Positions 1-11,183 are shown, numbered from the stretch's first letter. The stretch: DNA of 64,000 bases from Dryas octopetala (GCA_963921425.1 OY992837.1:14791896-14855895), one strand, 5' to 3'. Translations and numbers: made by a program. The notes: generated from the sequence alone by a model not told the origin.

Positions 1-360
1 TTTTGTAATCTGTAAGGCATTTTACATATATAAATATGTTTATTTATATAAAAATGGCATCATTTAGTTGATGCAACAATTAAACCAACAGCAGCAAAAT
101 TTGACGAAGTTGGGAGCCAAATGGGCGTGTACATAGAAGTATCTCAACATGATTATCCAATGCAATGGTCCAAATTGATTATTAGCTCATCAGTATGGTT
201 TTGATGAAGGATGATGATGAACAATAGTCAATAGTTAATAGTCTTCAGTATATAACCATATTGTTGTAATTAAAATAATGATGAGAAGGTGGCAATAATC
301 TTCTTGTGTGGATCTTTGATAGATTTCATTCAAAGTTAATGTCTGTTTGTTTGTTTGTTT

Positions 361-399
<39 letters not shown>

Positions 400-980
400 G
401 AGTTGGGGGAGAAGGGGAACGAACTTAAATGTAAAGTGGGCAATTTCATGGCCCTTCCAACTGGGCTATCTGACAACTGCTCATTCAAAGTTATCATTCA
501 GAGTTATGTTTAAAACCTGTAACACCTACTTGATTCTATTTAATCTTCTTAGCATAAAAATGGGATTTGTAATTTACTTAGGTGATAATTAAAACACTTT
601 AGGAGAATTTGTTCAAAGTTTATTGAGACATAGGAGCTGGAGTGGGCCATAGAGAGGTAGGACGTGAATATCAGAATTAATGTATATAGCGGTGTCACTT
701 TCTTAGAGGAAATGATGATGTTTTTGGTCACTTTATATTTTTTGAAGAAAAGATCGGTGTGTGAAAGTCATGGATACTTGATGATTTTAGCACCCACAAA
801 AAGGTAACCCAAATTTTCATACCATACTCTCAACTATATAATTCCTTTTTTTTTTTTTTTTATTAAAGAATTATATAATTTTTTGTTTTTCTAAAATATT
901 ATTTTTCAAGGCTTATTAAATTGTTATCATAGAAGTACTCTTAAGTTAACTGATAAGTAACCTTGCTACTTAATTCTCTT
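1..980. other. AT-rich intergenic DNA with a poly-T tract
   Basis: I see no gene here. A run of about 38 T lies at 361-398, preceded by a TTTG microsatellite. Short reading frames in this stretch come from the homopolymer and have no recognisable protein features. Confidence 0.6.
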
Positions 981-983
981 GTT

Positions 984-1209
984 CTTGTGGAGTACTCGGC
1001 AATTGAGGGGAACTAATAGAAGATGAAAGAGCTGTTATTTCAGTTGCATATTTGTCGAGTAGCGTATTGTCCTCAGGAAGGGAATCAGGTAGCACATGAG
1101 CTTGCTTGGTTTGCTCTCCGTAGGAGTGGTGTCATGATGTGGTTAGAGGAAGGTCTAACTTGGTTAATGGACTTAGTGTATGATGATCTTTCGAGCCAAC
1201 ATCATAATA
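984..1209 (+). pseudogene. RNase H-like (RVT_3) fragment, probably from a LINE
   Basis: The frame from 1023 reads as the C-terminal end of a plant RNase H-like domain of the kind carried by non-LTR retrotransposons. A hydrophobic stretch is followed by a PQEGNQVAHELAWFAL motif, which matches the family pattern R-x-x-N-x-x-A-H-x-L-A, and then by W-L-E-E and a segment ending in VYDDL. The catalytic N-terminal half is absent and no upstream exon is visible. Similarity stops close to the MULE-like element that starts at 1210. A decayed LINE piece is most likely; a relic of a domesticated RNase H gene is possible. Confidence 0.5.
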
Positions 1210-2835
1210 GGGAAAAATTTTCAAACAGGACACTTAGTTTGGGGTCAATCTTAGTTTAGGACACCAGTTTGAGTTTGTGCTAGTTTAGGACACATATTTA
1301 GGATTTATATTAATGTGGGACAATCCGTCAACTCCGTTAAAATCTCCGTTAAAATGAGGGATAATTTGGACATTTTATATTTTAAAACAAAAAACAAATA
1401 AAAAAACAAATTTTACCACTAAAAAGATCAAGACTTTTTTTTTTAGGAAAAAAAATCATTAAAAAGTTTAAAACTAAAAACCCACAAAAACATAAAATTA
1501 CATAACAACAAAAAAACAGAAAATGAAAAAAAAAATTACCCAAAGCCAAATCTGGCTGGGCTTGCTACTGGAAGGGGATCGGGGTGGGGAGGAAGGGGGG
1601 AAGAGAGGAGAGTGGGTTTTGGGTTCTGGGTTTTGGGTGGGATTTGTGGGTTCTGAGTGTTTGAGCGTAGATGATTTGAAGCTAAATCCAACATCAAAAC
1701 CATGAGCAGGTGGTGGGCTGGAGCTATCGACACTGCCAAGGAAATAATCACAATAACTCCATAATTTTACTCAAAAAATTTATGCATACTCATTTATTAG
1801 TGATCTGTACGTGCCTTTTGTGTTTCTTTCCCAGCTAACATTTTAATTAAGGATGAATATATAATTTGGCAGAAAAAATCAGAAGAAGAAGAAGCAACTC
1901 GAAGTCCCTAGAGCATAGGACTGGGCTGGGCCTGTTGCTGGGAGGGGATTCGGTGGGGAGGAAGGGGGGAAGAGAGGAGAATGAGTTTTGGGTTCTGGGT
2001 TTCGGGTGGGTATGTTGATTCTGGGTTTCGGGGGTTTTGGGTTATGAGTTTCAGTGGTGCTGGTGGCAGAGGGTGAGTGGAGAGGGGATCGAGGTGGGGA
2101 GGAAATGGAGAAGAGAGGAGAGTGGGTTTTGGGTTCTGGGTTTCGGGTGGGTTTGTGGGTTCTGGGTTATGGGTTTCAATGGTGCTGGTGGCAGAGGTTG
2201 AATGGAGAGGGGAGGGGAGAGAGAGTGAGGCAGAGAAAGAAAGTGAGGGGGTGGGTTTCGGTGGGAAGCAGGGGGAGGGTCGGCGACGGGGAGGAGATGG
2301 GAAGGGGGCACCTGCTGGAGAGAAAGGGAGGGAGAAGAGAAGGAAAGAGAAATGGGCTCAGGGTGGGGGGGAAGAAGAAGAAGAAGAAAAAGAAGGGAAA
2401 AGGTGAGGGTGCGGGAAGAATCAGAAGAAAAAGAAGAGCGGAGGGGGTGTGTGTACAGGGATGGTGATGGAGCTGGGAGAGAGATCGAGAGAGAGACGGT
2501 GAGTTCTGGGTTGGGTGGAGATGAGATTGAGAGATCGAGAGAGGTGAGAGATGAGAATTTTCACAAATCATAAAATTAGTTTTAAATATTTTAATTTATT
2601 TTTAGTATTAATGGTTTTAGTTTTTTAGTGGTAACCGTTTTGTTTTTTTTTTTCTGTTTTTAAAATATAAAATGTCCAAATTATCCCTCATTTTAACGGA
2701 GATTTTAACGGAGTTGACGGATTGTCCCACATTAATACAAATCCTAAATATGTGTCCTAAACTACCACAAACCCAAACTGGTGTTCTAAACTAAGATTGA
2801 CCCCAAACTAGGTGTCCTGTTTGAAAATTTTTCCC
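1210..2835. mobile_element. MULE-like element with long terminal inverted repeats
   Basis: The ends form inverted repeats of about 175 bp (1210-1386 and 2660-2835) with only a few mismatches. They begin GGGAAAAATTTTCAAACAGG and contain the mirrored blocks 'ccgtcaactccgttaaaat' and 'attttaacggagttgacgg'. The host sequence CATCATAATA is present on both sides (1200-1209 and 2836-2845), a 9-10 bp target duplication. Long TIRs with a 9-10 bp duplication are typical of Mutator-like elements. The core (1550-2560) is purine-rich on the plus strand. It contains about three degenerate copies of a block built on GGAAGAGAGGAGAGTGGGTT (near 1590, 1965 and 2110). There is no transposase, so the element is non-autonomous. 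Confidence 0.8.
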
Positions 2836-2884
2836 CATCATAATATATAAACTGACATTTCTTTTCTTTAAAAAAAAAAAAATA

Positions 2885-3260
2885 ACCGGTAAACAAGTTA
2901 ATACGAAGTTAATTATTCTTTTAGACCAATTACATAATTAATTTCATAATTTGAACGTCTATTTTAGACGCCATTTTAAAAATCATCTGCAAAAAATCAA
3001 CCACATCAAAAATTATTTAATTATTTAACTGTGATCAGATAAATACACGAACAATTTTTTCAATAAAAACATATAAATAGTTGTTATTATAACCAAATGG
3101 CTAAATGAATTCTGATTTTAGAGATTTTTTTACAAATTTTTTTTTTTGAAGTGTGGCATAACAAATGAACGGTTCGGATTATGCGATTAGATTATGTAGT
3201 GAGCTCAAAAGAGTTGTTACTTTCGTATTAACTTACTAATCAGTTAACTTTAAAACATTT
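2885..3260. mobile_element. MITE-like inverted-repeat element (copy a)
   Basis: The left side carries ACAAGTTAATACGAAGTTAA and the right side carries its inverse, TTTCGTATTAACTTACTAA, enclosing AT-rich DNA. The internal half around 3060-3180 matches the reverse complement of the next element at 3385-3600, so the two are copies of one family in opposite orientation. There is no coding capacity. Exact ends and target duplication are unclear. Confidence 0.5.
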
Positions 3261-3379
3261 TTTATTGTTATCATTGAATATATAAGATCTAATCTTCATA
3301 AAATTTGAGTATTGAATTGAATTTTAACCAAGTATATTTGTAATGAATATATACGTAGACAGAAATACTCTAAAGTTAA

Positions 3380-3755
3380 CTTGTTAGAAAGTTGATATGA
3401 AGCTAACCACTTTTTTGGGCCTACTACATGATGTAATCTCATAATCCAAATCATTCATATTTTATACCTCACTTCAAATCATCTTTGTAAAAAATCTCCA
3501 ACATCAGAAGCCATTTAGCCATTTGATTATAATAACAACTACTTACATGTTTTTATCGAAAATAATACTCGTCTATTTATTTGGTCATAGTTAGATGACT
3601 AAATTATTTTTGGATTTGGTTGATTTTTGCAATGATGATCTTTGAAGTGTAGTCTAAACAATGCTGATATTTGCAATAATATTAGTTATGTGGTGGGCTC
3701 AAAAAAGTTGTTAACTTCGTATTAACTTGTTAACCGACCAGTTAGCTAGTTTTAG
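3380..3755. mobile_element. MITE-like inverted-repeat element (copy b, opposite orientation)
   Basis: It starts near AAAGTTAACTTGTTAGAAAG and ends near GTTAACTTCGTATTAACTTG, which are mutually inverted. The interior ('agccatttagccatttgattataataacaac' type sequence, 3505-3545) is the inverted counterpart of 3080-3115. The ends are approximate. Confidence 0.5.
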
Positions 3756-4055
3756 AATGCTCCTCTATACGTAGATACATAATTATTTGTAGGCTAATAT
3801 TGGCAACTTTCTTTGAAGTGCGTCTCATCCGAACCATCGGCTCTTATACAACTTGTTGAGAAACGAACTAGTGTGAGCTCACTACTAATATAGCTCCTAA
3901 AGCGATATTGTCCCCAACTTAATTAATCACATAGGTCTATCGTCTGGGTTAAATTAGGTCTAATGGACCTATCCATGTGTGGGGTTTTATCTCAAAAGGT
4001 CTCAGTGCTATTTCCCAACTTATATATTGTTGATTATTTATTCACTTTTTGATGT

Positions 4056-4060
4056 GGGAT
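4056..4060. other. Target-site duplication of the gypsy element (left copy)
   Basis: GGGAT at 4056-4060 is repeated at 8754-8758, immediately outside the two LTRs. A 5-bp duplication is the expected product of Ty3/gypsy integration. Confidence 0.92.
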
Positions 4061-4697
4061 TGTTCGTATGACTAATCATCTCGGCATAACGACAAGTCAC
4101 ACAAGGCCCAACACCATGCTGTTTGGGCCTAGACCCAAAAGACTAAGCCCTTCCTGGGCTCCTAGCCCATGATCCACTAGGCTCCGGCCTCATGGGCTCC
4201 GGCCCCCTGGGCCCCGGCCTCTTAGGCTCCGGGCTCCCAAGCTCAAGCCTCCCGGGCCCCCGGCCCGTGTCAACTAACTCGGATCCTCGAGACCGGTGCC
4301 ACGTGGCGCTCCTACAGTGCAAGTCACCACAAAGGACACGTGTCGTCACCGGATTGGTTGACACTCTTCCAAAGGTACTATAAAAGAGGTACCTTCTTGT
4401 CACAAAAGGAGAACTGAAATCATTATTATACTATTCACTCACTCTGCTCTCAGATCTCTCTGAACACTGACTTGAGCGTCGGAGGACCTTTGGCCGGCAC
4501 CACACCGGTGCCCTTCCCGCTCACTTTTGTGTACCTGTGCAGGGTGCTCTGGATATCATTCTCTCTCATTCCTCACCAGTCGGACCCCAGCTATCCGTTC
4601 CTGCCCCACTTCGACGTGTCATCCGCTCAGTGGTGGGTCAACGGGCCTACGTGGTTCGACTCGACGTTGACTGCTCTACCATTTTTGGGCATCAACA
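4061..4697 (+). repeat. 5' LTR of Ty3/gypsy element
   Basis: This 637-bp LTR starts TGTTCGTATG and ends GGGCATCAACA, giving the canonical TG...CA ends. It matches 8117-8753 at a fixed offset of 4056 bp. By eye I find a single substitution, G4233 against C8289. A TATA box (CTATAAAAG, about 4378-4386) marks the likely U3/R promoter; the start of R would lie about 30 bp downstream. GC-rich glycine/proline-like repeats near 4180-4260 are part of U3 and are not coding. Confidence 0.93.
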
Positions 4698-4698
4698 G

Positions 4699-4718
4699 TT
4701 TGGCGCCGTCTGTGGGAA
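4699..4718 (+). other. Primer binding site of gypsy element
   Basis: TTTGGCGCCGTCTGTGGGAA begins two bases after the LTR. The TGGCGCCGT core is complementary to the 3' end of a tRNA-Asp-like primer; the rest departs from it. The second gypsy element in the window (minus strand, 63252-63271) has the near-identical TGGCGTCGTCTGTGGGAA, so this is a lineage-specific site. Confidence 0.75.
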
Positions 4719-4817
4719 AGTTACAACTTTTCCCCATTGAATTCTCTACCCTCAGTTGAGGTGCAAAAACCTTCCGAGCTTCCGAGCTTCCGAGCTCCCT
4801 AGCTTCCGACCCTCACC

Positions 4818-7800
4818 ATGTCTGACGGAGGTCCTATCCTCGACCAAGTCGACAACACCCCGCTGGTTGACAAGCGAGGCAAGAAGACTGCCGAGTCTGA
4901 TCAGGAAGAGTACATCCAGCGTTTGGAGGCTCAGCTCCAACGAACCCAGGAACAGCTCGACCTCCAGAAAGGTGCAACACAGCTTTATGAGCGACTCCTC
5001 CGTGACAGGGAAGGACATACCACTCCCCGGAGTGGTGAGAGGAGGAACCCCCATGACAGGGACGAACACACCACTCTCCGGAGTGGTGAGATGAGGGATC
5101 CCCCACGAAGGGACCAAAATGTTCCCCGCCAATTGGATGTAGGGCAAGGTAGCCATCCGCCCCCAGGTTTCCAAAAGAGACTTGTCCACCCGGTCAGCCG
5201 GGCTCGATCTGGCGAGCATCCTACCCGCTCTAAGGAGTTCCACATTTACCGGGACTGTCGTCATCTGCTCGACGACAACCGCTCTCGGCGAGAAGAGCAG
5301 CGGACGAACCGGGGCGAATCCAACCCGCGTCCCCGAGACTTGGAGGAGGAGCAGGGGCGATCCAACCCGCGCCCCCGAGACTTGGAGGAAGAGCAGGCCC
5401 CCCGTCCCAAGCGACGACGGGGAGAAGAGCAGGTCCTCTCGGCTGGGCGCCGCGCAGAAAGTAACACTTATATAAGTGAACAAGTCGCTGACTCCGGTAA
5501 CAGCGGCTCTCTTCCACCAGACCAGCTCCAGCAACTTCTCATGGACATCAGTGAGCGCCTGAAAAGAGTGGAAGGAGGAAGTCGGGGTGGGCACCCATCT
5601 TTAGAAACAAGGGAGCTGCCTGGACCTTTCACAACTCGCATCCTATCCGCTCCTCCGGTTGGCGACGTCCGACCTCCCAAAATCACTCCATACACAGGGA
5701 AGGAAGACCCATATGATCACCTCATGAGTTTCAGATCCGCTCTGGAATCTAAAGGTGCTGATGACATTACGAAGTGTCGAATCTTCCCTTCCACCCTCTC
5801 TGGCAGTGCAAGGGACTGGTTCTACCAACTTCCTCCGGGCTCGGTTGATTGCTTCAACGAGCTCCGAGAGCTCTTCCTAGGTCAGTATATCATCCAGACC
5901 GATAGAATCTACACCACGGATGACCTGACTCGAGTCCGACAGGGCAGCAGGGAATCCCTCCGGGAATACATTACTCGATTTCAGCTAGAGCGATCTCGGT
6001 GTCGCGACTGTGATGAGAAGGTAGCCTTCGCCGCCTTCAAGGGTGGTCTCCTGGAGGGGGACTTCTTGTTCGAACTCAACCGCCGCAATCCACGCACCTA
6101 CAAAGAACTTATGCAAGAGGCCATTGCCTATGCTACTGCGGAATTCAAAACATATGGGAAGAAGCCGCCCACCATGGATCGCCCAAGTACCGACCAGGCC
6201 ATCATAGCGCCACCCCAGCCCAAGCCCTACTCAGGTAGCCAGCATGGGGGGTCCGGGAAAAAGTTCAGTAAATTCACCAAGAAGCAATTTGGTGATGGTA
6301 GAGGTGGAGGACAACGAAGGGAGGAAACCTATCAGACATCCTACGCCTCCAGGTTCAAAGTCTATACAATTCTCAATGTTACTTATACAGAATTGTATCC
6401 TCAGATCAAGGACATCCTTCCCAAGCTCCCACCCCGCCCACCACAAACACGGTACCGGGCCAACAAGAACTTCTTTTGCCTTTATCATAATGACCATGGC
6501 CATGACACCGAGGCATGCAGAGCCTTTAAAGAGGCAATAGAAACTTTGGTACAGGAAGGAAAATTGGATGGCTTCATAGACAAGGAGGCCACCGAGAAGG
6601 CCAAGGCCGAAGGACAACGACGGGGGCGGGTCAATACCATCTGTGGGGGCCCGACCCTCGCTGGCAACTCCAACAGGGCTAGGAAGGAATACGCCCGAAG
6701 TGCTCAGCAATGCTCCGGCGTTATGGCTGTAGACCTCCACCGTGGAAAAAAGACTCCTAAGCTCGGGTGGTCGCCCATTTCCTTTGCTGAGGAAGAAGAA
6801 CGTGACTTGATCTTCCCACACGATGACCCCCTGGTCATTGAAGCCACCATAGCTAATTTTGATGTGGCTCGGATCCTTGTCGATTGTGGGAGCTCCGTCA
6901 ACATCCTCTTCGCCTCCGCCTTCACAGCTCTTGGGATTGACCAAGAGAGGCTTGACCGGTCGGTCGCTCCTTTACTTAGCTTTTCGGGCGATATGGTCAC
7001 CCCTCTTGGCGGGATCTACCTTCCACTCACCCTTGGGAGGTATCCTTCGTCCGCTACCACAACCACTCAGTTTTTGGTGGTCGACTGCCCCACAGCGTAC
7101 AACGTCATCCTGGGACGACCAGCCCTTAACCAACTGAAGGTTATGATTTCCACTCACTTGCTTTTGATCAAGTTCCCGACCCCATGTGGCACGGGGGTAG
7201 TCAAAGGCAACCAAGTGTCAGCCAGGTCCTGCTATACGACTTCCGTCAAGAAGAAGAAAGAGGCCATGCCCTCTATGGCTGTTTCTGTCTCCCCCACTTG
7301 CCCTACCCCGGATCTTCCCGAAGATCCTCGTGATTCATCTTTCAGAGCCATCGCCCAACCAGATGACAGTCATGTGGAGGAGGTGCTCATCTCACCTGCC
7401 TACCCGGACCGCAAGGTACGGGTCGGAACTCAACTCAGTATTGCCCTCCGAGACGACCTCATCAACTTCCTTCGTGCCAATGCTGAAGTCTTTGCCTGGT
7501 CCTATGATGACATGCCTGGGATCTCTCCGGAGGTGATCTCCCATCGCCTAAGTCTTAATCCGCGGCACCGCCCCGTCCGCCAAAAACGCAGGCAGTACAA
7601 GCCCGAAATCTATGCTGCTATGAAAGAAGAAGTCGACAAGTTACAGAAAATTGGTTTCATCCGCGAGGTTTCCTACCCGGATTGGCTGGCCAATGTTGTG
7701 ATGGTCAAAAAATCAAATGGCAAGTGGCGGATGTGCGTCGACTTCACTGACCTCAACAAGGCCTGCCCCAAGGATAGCTTTCCTCTTCCACGAATTGACC

Positions 7801-7973
7801 AACTGGTTGATGCCACAGCAGGCCATGCACTCCTTAGTTTCATGGACGCCTACTCCGGCTATAACCAAATCCTTATGCACAACTCCGACCAGACTCTTGT
7901 TCACACTTGTTCCTGCTTAAGCTACTGTTTAGAAGTCCCCCAAGCTTTCCTGCAGTACAGCTTTTCTTGCTAA
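4818..7973 (+). CDS. Truncated gypsy gag-protease-RT polyprotein
   Basis: This is an open frame of 1051 codons. Residues 1-250 are charged and contain internal repeats (an SNPRPRDLEEEQ unit twice; an HTTPRSGE-type unit twice). A retrotransposon gag domain lies at about 285-445 (EDPYDHLMSF...). A zinc-knuckle-like CLYHNDHGHDTEAC motif is near 552. The retropepsin-type motif VDCGSS has its aspartate at 689. The N-terminal part of reverse transcriptase runs from about 925 to 1024 (WRMCVDFTDLNKACPKDSFP). RT stops after NSDQ, before the YxDD catalytic motif; RNase H and integrase are missing. The last 27 residues are read through one arm of a hairpin and are not native. The frame is open and could give Gag and protease, but replication needs enzymes in trans. 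Lineage: plant non-chromoviral gypsy, Tat-like, judged from PBS and gag. Confidence 0.9.
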   Translation: MSDGGPILDQVDNTPLVDKRGKKTAESDQEEYIQRLEAQLQRTQEQLDLQKGATQLYERLLRDREGHTTPRSGERRNPHDRDEHTTLRSGEMRDPPRRDQNVPRQLDVGQGSHPPPGFQKRLVHPVSRARSGEHPTRSKEFHIYRDCRHLLDDNRSRREEQRTNRGESNPRPRDLEEEQGRSNPRPRDLEEEQAPRPKRRRGEEQVLSAGRRAESNTYISEQVADSGNSGSLPPDQLQQLLMDISERLKRVEGGSRGGHPSLETRELPGPFTTRILSAPPVGDVRPPKITPYTGKEDPYDHLMSFRSALESKGADDITKCRIFPSTLSGSARDWFYQLPPGSVDCFNELRELFLGQYIIQTDRIYTTDDLTRVRQGSRESLREYITRFQLERSRCRDCDEKVAFAAFKGGLLEGDFLFELNRRNPRTYKELMQEAIAYATAEFKTYGKKPPTMDRPSTDQAIIAPPQPKPYSGSQHGGSGKKFSKFTKKQFGDGRGGGQRREETYQTSYASRFKVYTILNVTYTELYPQIKDILPKLPPRPPQTRYRANKNFFCLYHNDHGHDTEACRAFKEAIETLVQEGKLDGFIDKEATEKAKAEGQRRGRVNTICGGPTLAGNSNRARKEYARSAQQCSGVMAVDLHRGKKTPKLGWSPISFAEEEERDLIFPHDDPLVIEATIANFDVARILVDCGSSVNILFASAFTALGIDQERLDRSVAPLLSFSGDMVTPLGGIYLPLTLGRYPSSATTTTQFLVVDCPTAYNVILGRPALNQLKVMISTHLLLIKFPTPCGTGVVKGNQVSARSCYTTSVKKKKEAMPSMAVSVSPTCPTPDLPEDPRDSSFRAIAQPDDSHVEEVLISPAYPDRKVRVGTQLSIALRDDLINFLRANAEVFAWSYDDMPGISPEVISHRLSLNPRHRPVRQKRRQYKPEIYAAMKEEVDKLQKIGFIREVSYPDWLANVVMVKKSNGKWRMCVDFTDLNKACPKDSFPLPRIDQLVDATAGHALLSFMDAYSGYNQILMHNSDQTLVHTCSCLSYCLEVPQAFLQYSFSC

Positions 7974-8026
7974 GGAACTTGGGGGACTTCTAAACAGTAG
8001 CTTAAGCAGGAACAAGTGTGAACAAG
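7896..8026. repeat. Perfect 49-bp inverted repeat at the pol deletion
   Basis: 7896-7944 and 7978-8026 are perfect reverse complements (49/49), separated by a 33-bp loop. The right arm belongs to the native 3' untranslated part of the element. The left arm is an inverted copy that joins directly onto truncated RT. RNA crossing it would form a long stem. The stop codon of the gag-pol frame lies in the loop. Confidence 0.92.
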
Positions 8027-8103
8027 TGCGTGGTTACTTGTCGTTCTGCTCGGACTCTTTTGTGTACAAAGTTCCCAACCAAGAAGTATCTTTTGCTCGG
8101 AAA

Positions 8104-8116
8104 CTTGGGGGACTTC
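8104..8116 (+). other. Polypurine tract region of gypsy element
   Basis: ACTTGGGGGACTT lies directly before the 3' LTR, the position of the plus-strand priming tract. The longer motif GGAAACTTGGGGGACTTCT has a near copy (GGAACTTGGGGGACTTCT) at 7974-7991 inside the hairpin's right arm, so there is a duplicated PPT-like sequence 125 bp upstream. Confidence 0.6.
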
Positions 8117-8753
8117 TGTTCGTATGACTAATCATCTCGGCATAACGACAAGTCACACAAGGCCCAACACCATGCTGTTTGGGCCTAGACCCAAAAGACT
8201 AAGCCCTTCCTGGGCTCCTAGCCCATGATCCACTAGGCTCCGGCCTCATGGGCTCCGGCCCCCTGGGCCCCGGCCTCTTAGGCTCCGGCCTCCCAAGCTC
8301 AAGCCTCCCGGGCCCCCGGCCCGTGTCAACTAACTCGGATCCTCGAGACCGGTGCCACGTGGCGCTCCTACAGTGCAAGTCACCACAAAGGACACGTGTC
8401 GTCACCGGATTGGTTGACACTCTTCCAAAGGTACTATAAAAGAGGTACCTTCTTGTCACAAAAGGAGAACTGAAATCATTATTATACTATTCACTCACTC
8501 TGCTCTCAGATCTCTCTGAACACTGACTTGAGCGTCGGAGGACCTTTGGCCGGCACCACACCGGTGCCCTTCCCGCTCACTTTTGTGTACCTGTGCAGGG
8601 TGCTCTGGATATCATTCTCTCTCATTCCTCACCAGTCGGACCCCAGCTATCCGTTCCTGCCCCACTTCGACGTGTCATCCGCTCAGTGGTGGGTCAACGG
8701 GCCTACGTGGTTCGACTCGACGTTGACTGCTCTACCATTTTTGGGCATCAACA
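8117..8753 (+). repeat. 3' LTR of Ty3/gypsy element
   Basis: This is the partner of the 4061-4697 LTR, 637 bp, TG...CA, with one observed difference. It is followed by the GGGAT duplication at 8754-8758. Its TATA box is at about 8434-8442. The near identity points to very recent insertion. Confidence 0.93.
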
Positions 8754-8758
8754 GGGAT

Positions 8759-10685
8759 TAATCCACACTCATGACATGTATCGAGCTACACAACTCCAAC
8801 AAGAATAGAATAAGAAGTTTGGTAAACAAAAAATAGAGTATTGAGAGATTTCATATTTGTGTCTCAAATTTAGATCTCATATAATGTGACAATGTACGTG
8901 TTCGTATTTTGTTGATTGCAAATAAATAAGCTCTAAAATAGACTTATATATGAATTTATGAAATAATGTCACATCAGAATTTTAAGTCGACCTTGTATAA
9001 TAGGTTTGTAAGTACTTGGACCTCTTCACGTTCAAATTCCCTACGTTATTAACTTTTAACATAAATGGTACATCAGAAATATTTTGAGCTATGGGATGGG
9101 GTTGTATGTATAATGTTATTCGGCTTGAGGTTTGGATTGCTATAAGCAAGGGGATGAAATCCTTTGATGGGCAATGTTGGTATGAGCAGTGAGCACAGGA
9201 GGCCGGCAAAGTGGCATGATTAAGACAAAGAATTCTTTGCTCTGCAAGCAATTAATAGTGTTTCTCCTTTTATCATTCTGCCTTTTCTTTTTCTCCCTTA
9301 GCCTTTTTCCAAGCCCTCAGTCAAAGGCTCGGTCGTATCATCATTGGGACATAACTGCTACATGAAATTTCTAATCATGGGTTTCAAATGGCCATCCTTG
9401 TTAATGACTAATCATGTTTACAGAGCCCATCTGACTCCCTTTCAAAATAAAATAAAAACAAAATCTGATGAATTAGCTGGTATATATTTCTCATCTGCTC
9501 TAGACTACATATGCCTAGGTGAAAATTGAAACATTGAAAATAAAATGAAATGAAGAGTGGCATAACTTGTAAATTAATTGCAGGATCAATGCTAATTTGT
9601 ATTACATATGTAATAATGGCATTGTGAAGTTACAACTTAAAAACTTGGCTCGTGAGGAGCAAGATTTGGTGTGAACTTGAATGTTGTCTATGCCGATATG
9701 ATGTCAAATGTTAATTAATTTACACTGTTACTATATACAGGCATGCCTCCACTTTACTAGTAAAAAGAATGTCTCCTTTCAGATTGTCCATGTTTATGTT
9801 CTCAAAGGATATGAGTCAAATGCATACATTTATTGGCCACAATTCAATGTATATATACTAGCTTAAATTTGCATTACTTTTTTTTTTTTGGCACACATGA
9901 CACACCATATATATAATTGCTTACATAAATCAAGAGTGATCTCTTGGATGATACCATGATCTAGAATTAATGGTCGAATGTTTTCCTTTTTCTTTCTTTC
10001 TTCCTTTCTTGTTTTTTTTTTTTTTGGTAAGAAATTGTCATAATGCTATTGCGATATAAAACTAACGTAGTTAGGTTTAAGCTGGTCTTGACCAAAAAAA
10101 AAAAGGTTTAAGCTGGTCAAATAGTCATAATTGGCAAGCTGTCTGATCATTATTGCACTTGCTTTCCTTTTAGATCCATCAAACTTCTCTTTAGTCTTCT
10201 AGATAATTAAACTTCTAGATATGTAGAACTCTAAATATTACTGATCACATATATTTAAAAAGAAACTCAGGGTGTCTACTACTTTTTCTTTTTCTTTTTT
10301 GTGCTTGCATCACTATGACAAAACACTCAAATCACACCAATAAAAATATGTAAAAGAAAAAAAAAGTTGTTGATCTGCTATATCAAATAAATCTATGCAA
10401 CTGTTTGCTATTTTGCAGCCTAATAGGTCATGCTCAAAATTTAAGTCCTTTTCTTTGAATTACTAAAGTATGCCACCACGTGATTGTAATTCAGCATATG
10501 AAGAAATGTAGGTACTTGAGTTATTGCGCCTTAGATCTGATTGCACTCAAAGAAACCTCTTATTGTCCTGAGTTCTTTCTTATTTTTGGAAACAAATATT
10601 GTGATTTTTAATATGAGCTTGAGTCAGAATCAAGCGCAGTGTGGCTTGCAAAACGTTAGTTTGTGATTTATGAAGTTGGTCTCCT
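8759..10685. other. Intergenic AT-rich DNA
   Basis: I find no gene or clear mobile element here. It contains several A/T homopolymers (about 9880, 10012, 10092) and short open frames without protein features. Confidence 0.5.
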
Positions 10686-10689
10686 TCCA

Positions 10690-11183
10690 AGGTCTTAGGT
10701 GTTTATAGAGGGAACACTGCCCAATTAGGTCGGAAACGATTTGGCATGACATTACATCTATTAGCAGGTTTACATCCTTTGCCTATATAAACTCACTTAT
10801 ATGCACAAAGAAGAACACACAGAATTTGCTCACAAAAGTCCACCCAAATACACACAACTAGCTGAGAATATCCCAGAAGATCTTGCATTGTTCTTCCATA
10901 TTCTCCCAAGTTCATCATTTGTTCTTCCTTGTTTTTACTCAAACACCTTCAAGTATACTTCACTGATTTCATCATCGGAGCGTATTTGGCTAGTATCATA
11001 CCAGTTATTCTCCTTTGATCTTGTGTTCGTGCAAGAAGATCTCATCAGCTTCAACCAGCAATTCAACAAATCTTGATAATCTCAAATCAACATCCATCCA
11101 ACTCATCATCTAACAAGGCTTCCAATCAGCCAGATCATCCACCTTAAGTTGCTGCATCTCTCTTACAAATTTTTGCATCAACA
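10690..11183 (+). repeat. LTR remnant related to the gypsy element at 59180-64000
   Basis: A TATA box (CCTATATAAAC, about 10783) is followed by GCACAAAGAAGAACACACAG. The block to 11183, ending TTTTTGCATCAACA, matches the R-U5 part of the LTRs at 59180 and 63275, which lie in reverse orientation. An accidental frame at 10801-11076 is conserved between the copies (FKYTSLISSSERIW-type peptides) but is LTR sequence. No internal domain follows, so this is a solo or truncated LTR; the left end is uncertain. Confidence 0.65.

Noticed and set aside
2054-2571. 100-140 codon overlapping frames rich in Gly, Arg, Pro
   Set aside because: They come from the G/A-rich core of the MULE-like element with internal repeats; no homology pattern.
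4752-5594. 280-codon minus-strand frame
   Set aside because: Shadow of the gypsy gag frame on the other strand; the gag domain is on the plus strand.
10801-11076. 91-codon frame conserved at 59106 and 63364
   Set aside because: Conservation reflects shared LTR sequence; the frames fall in R-U5 and have no domain.
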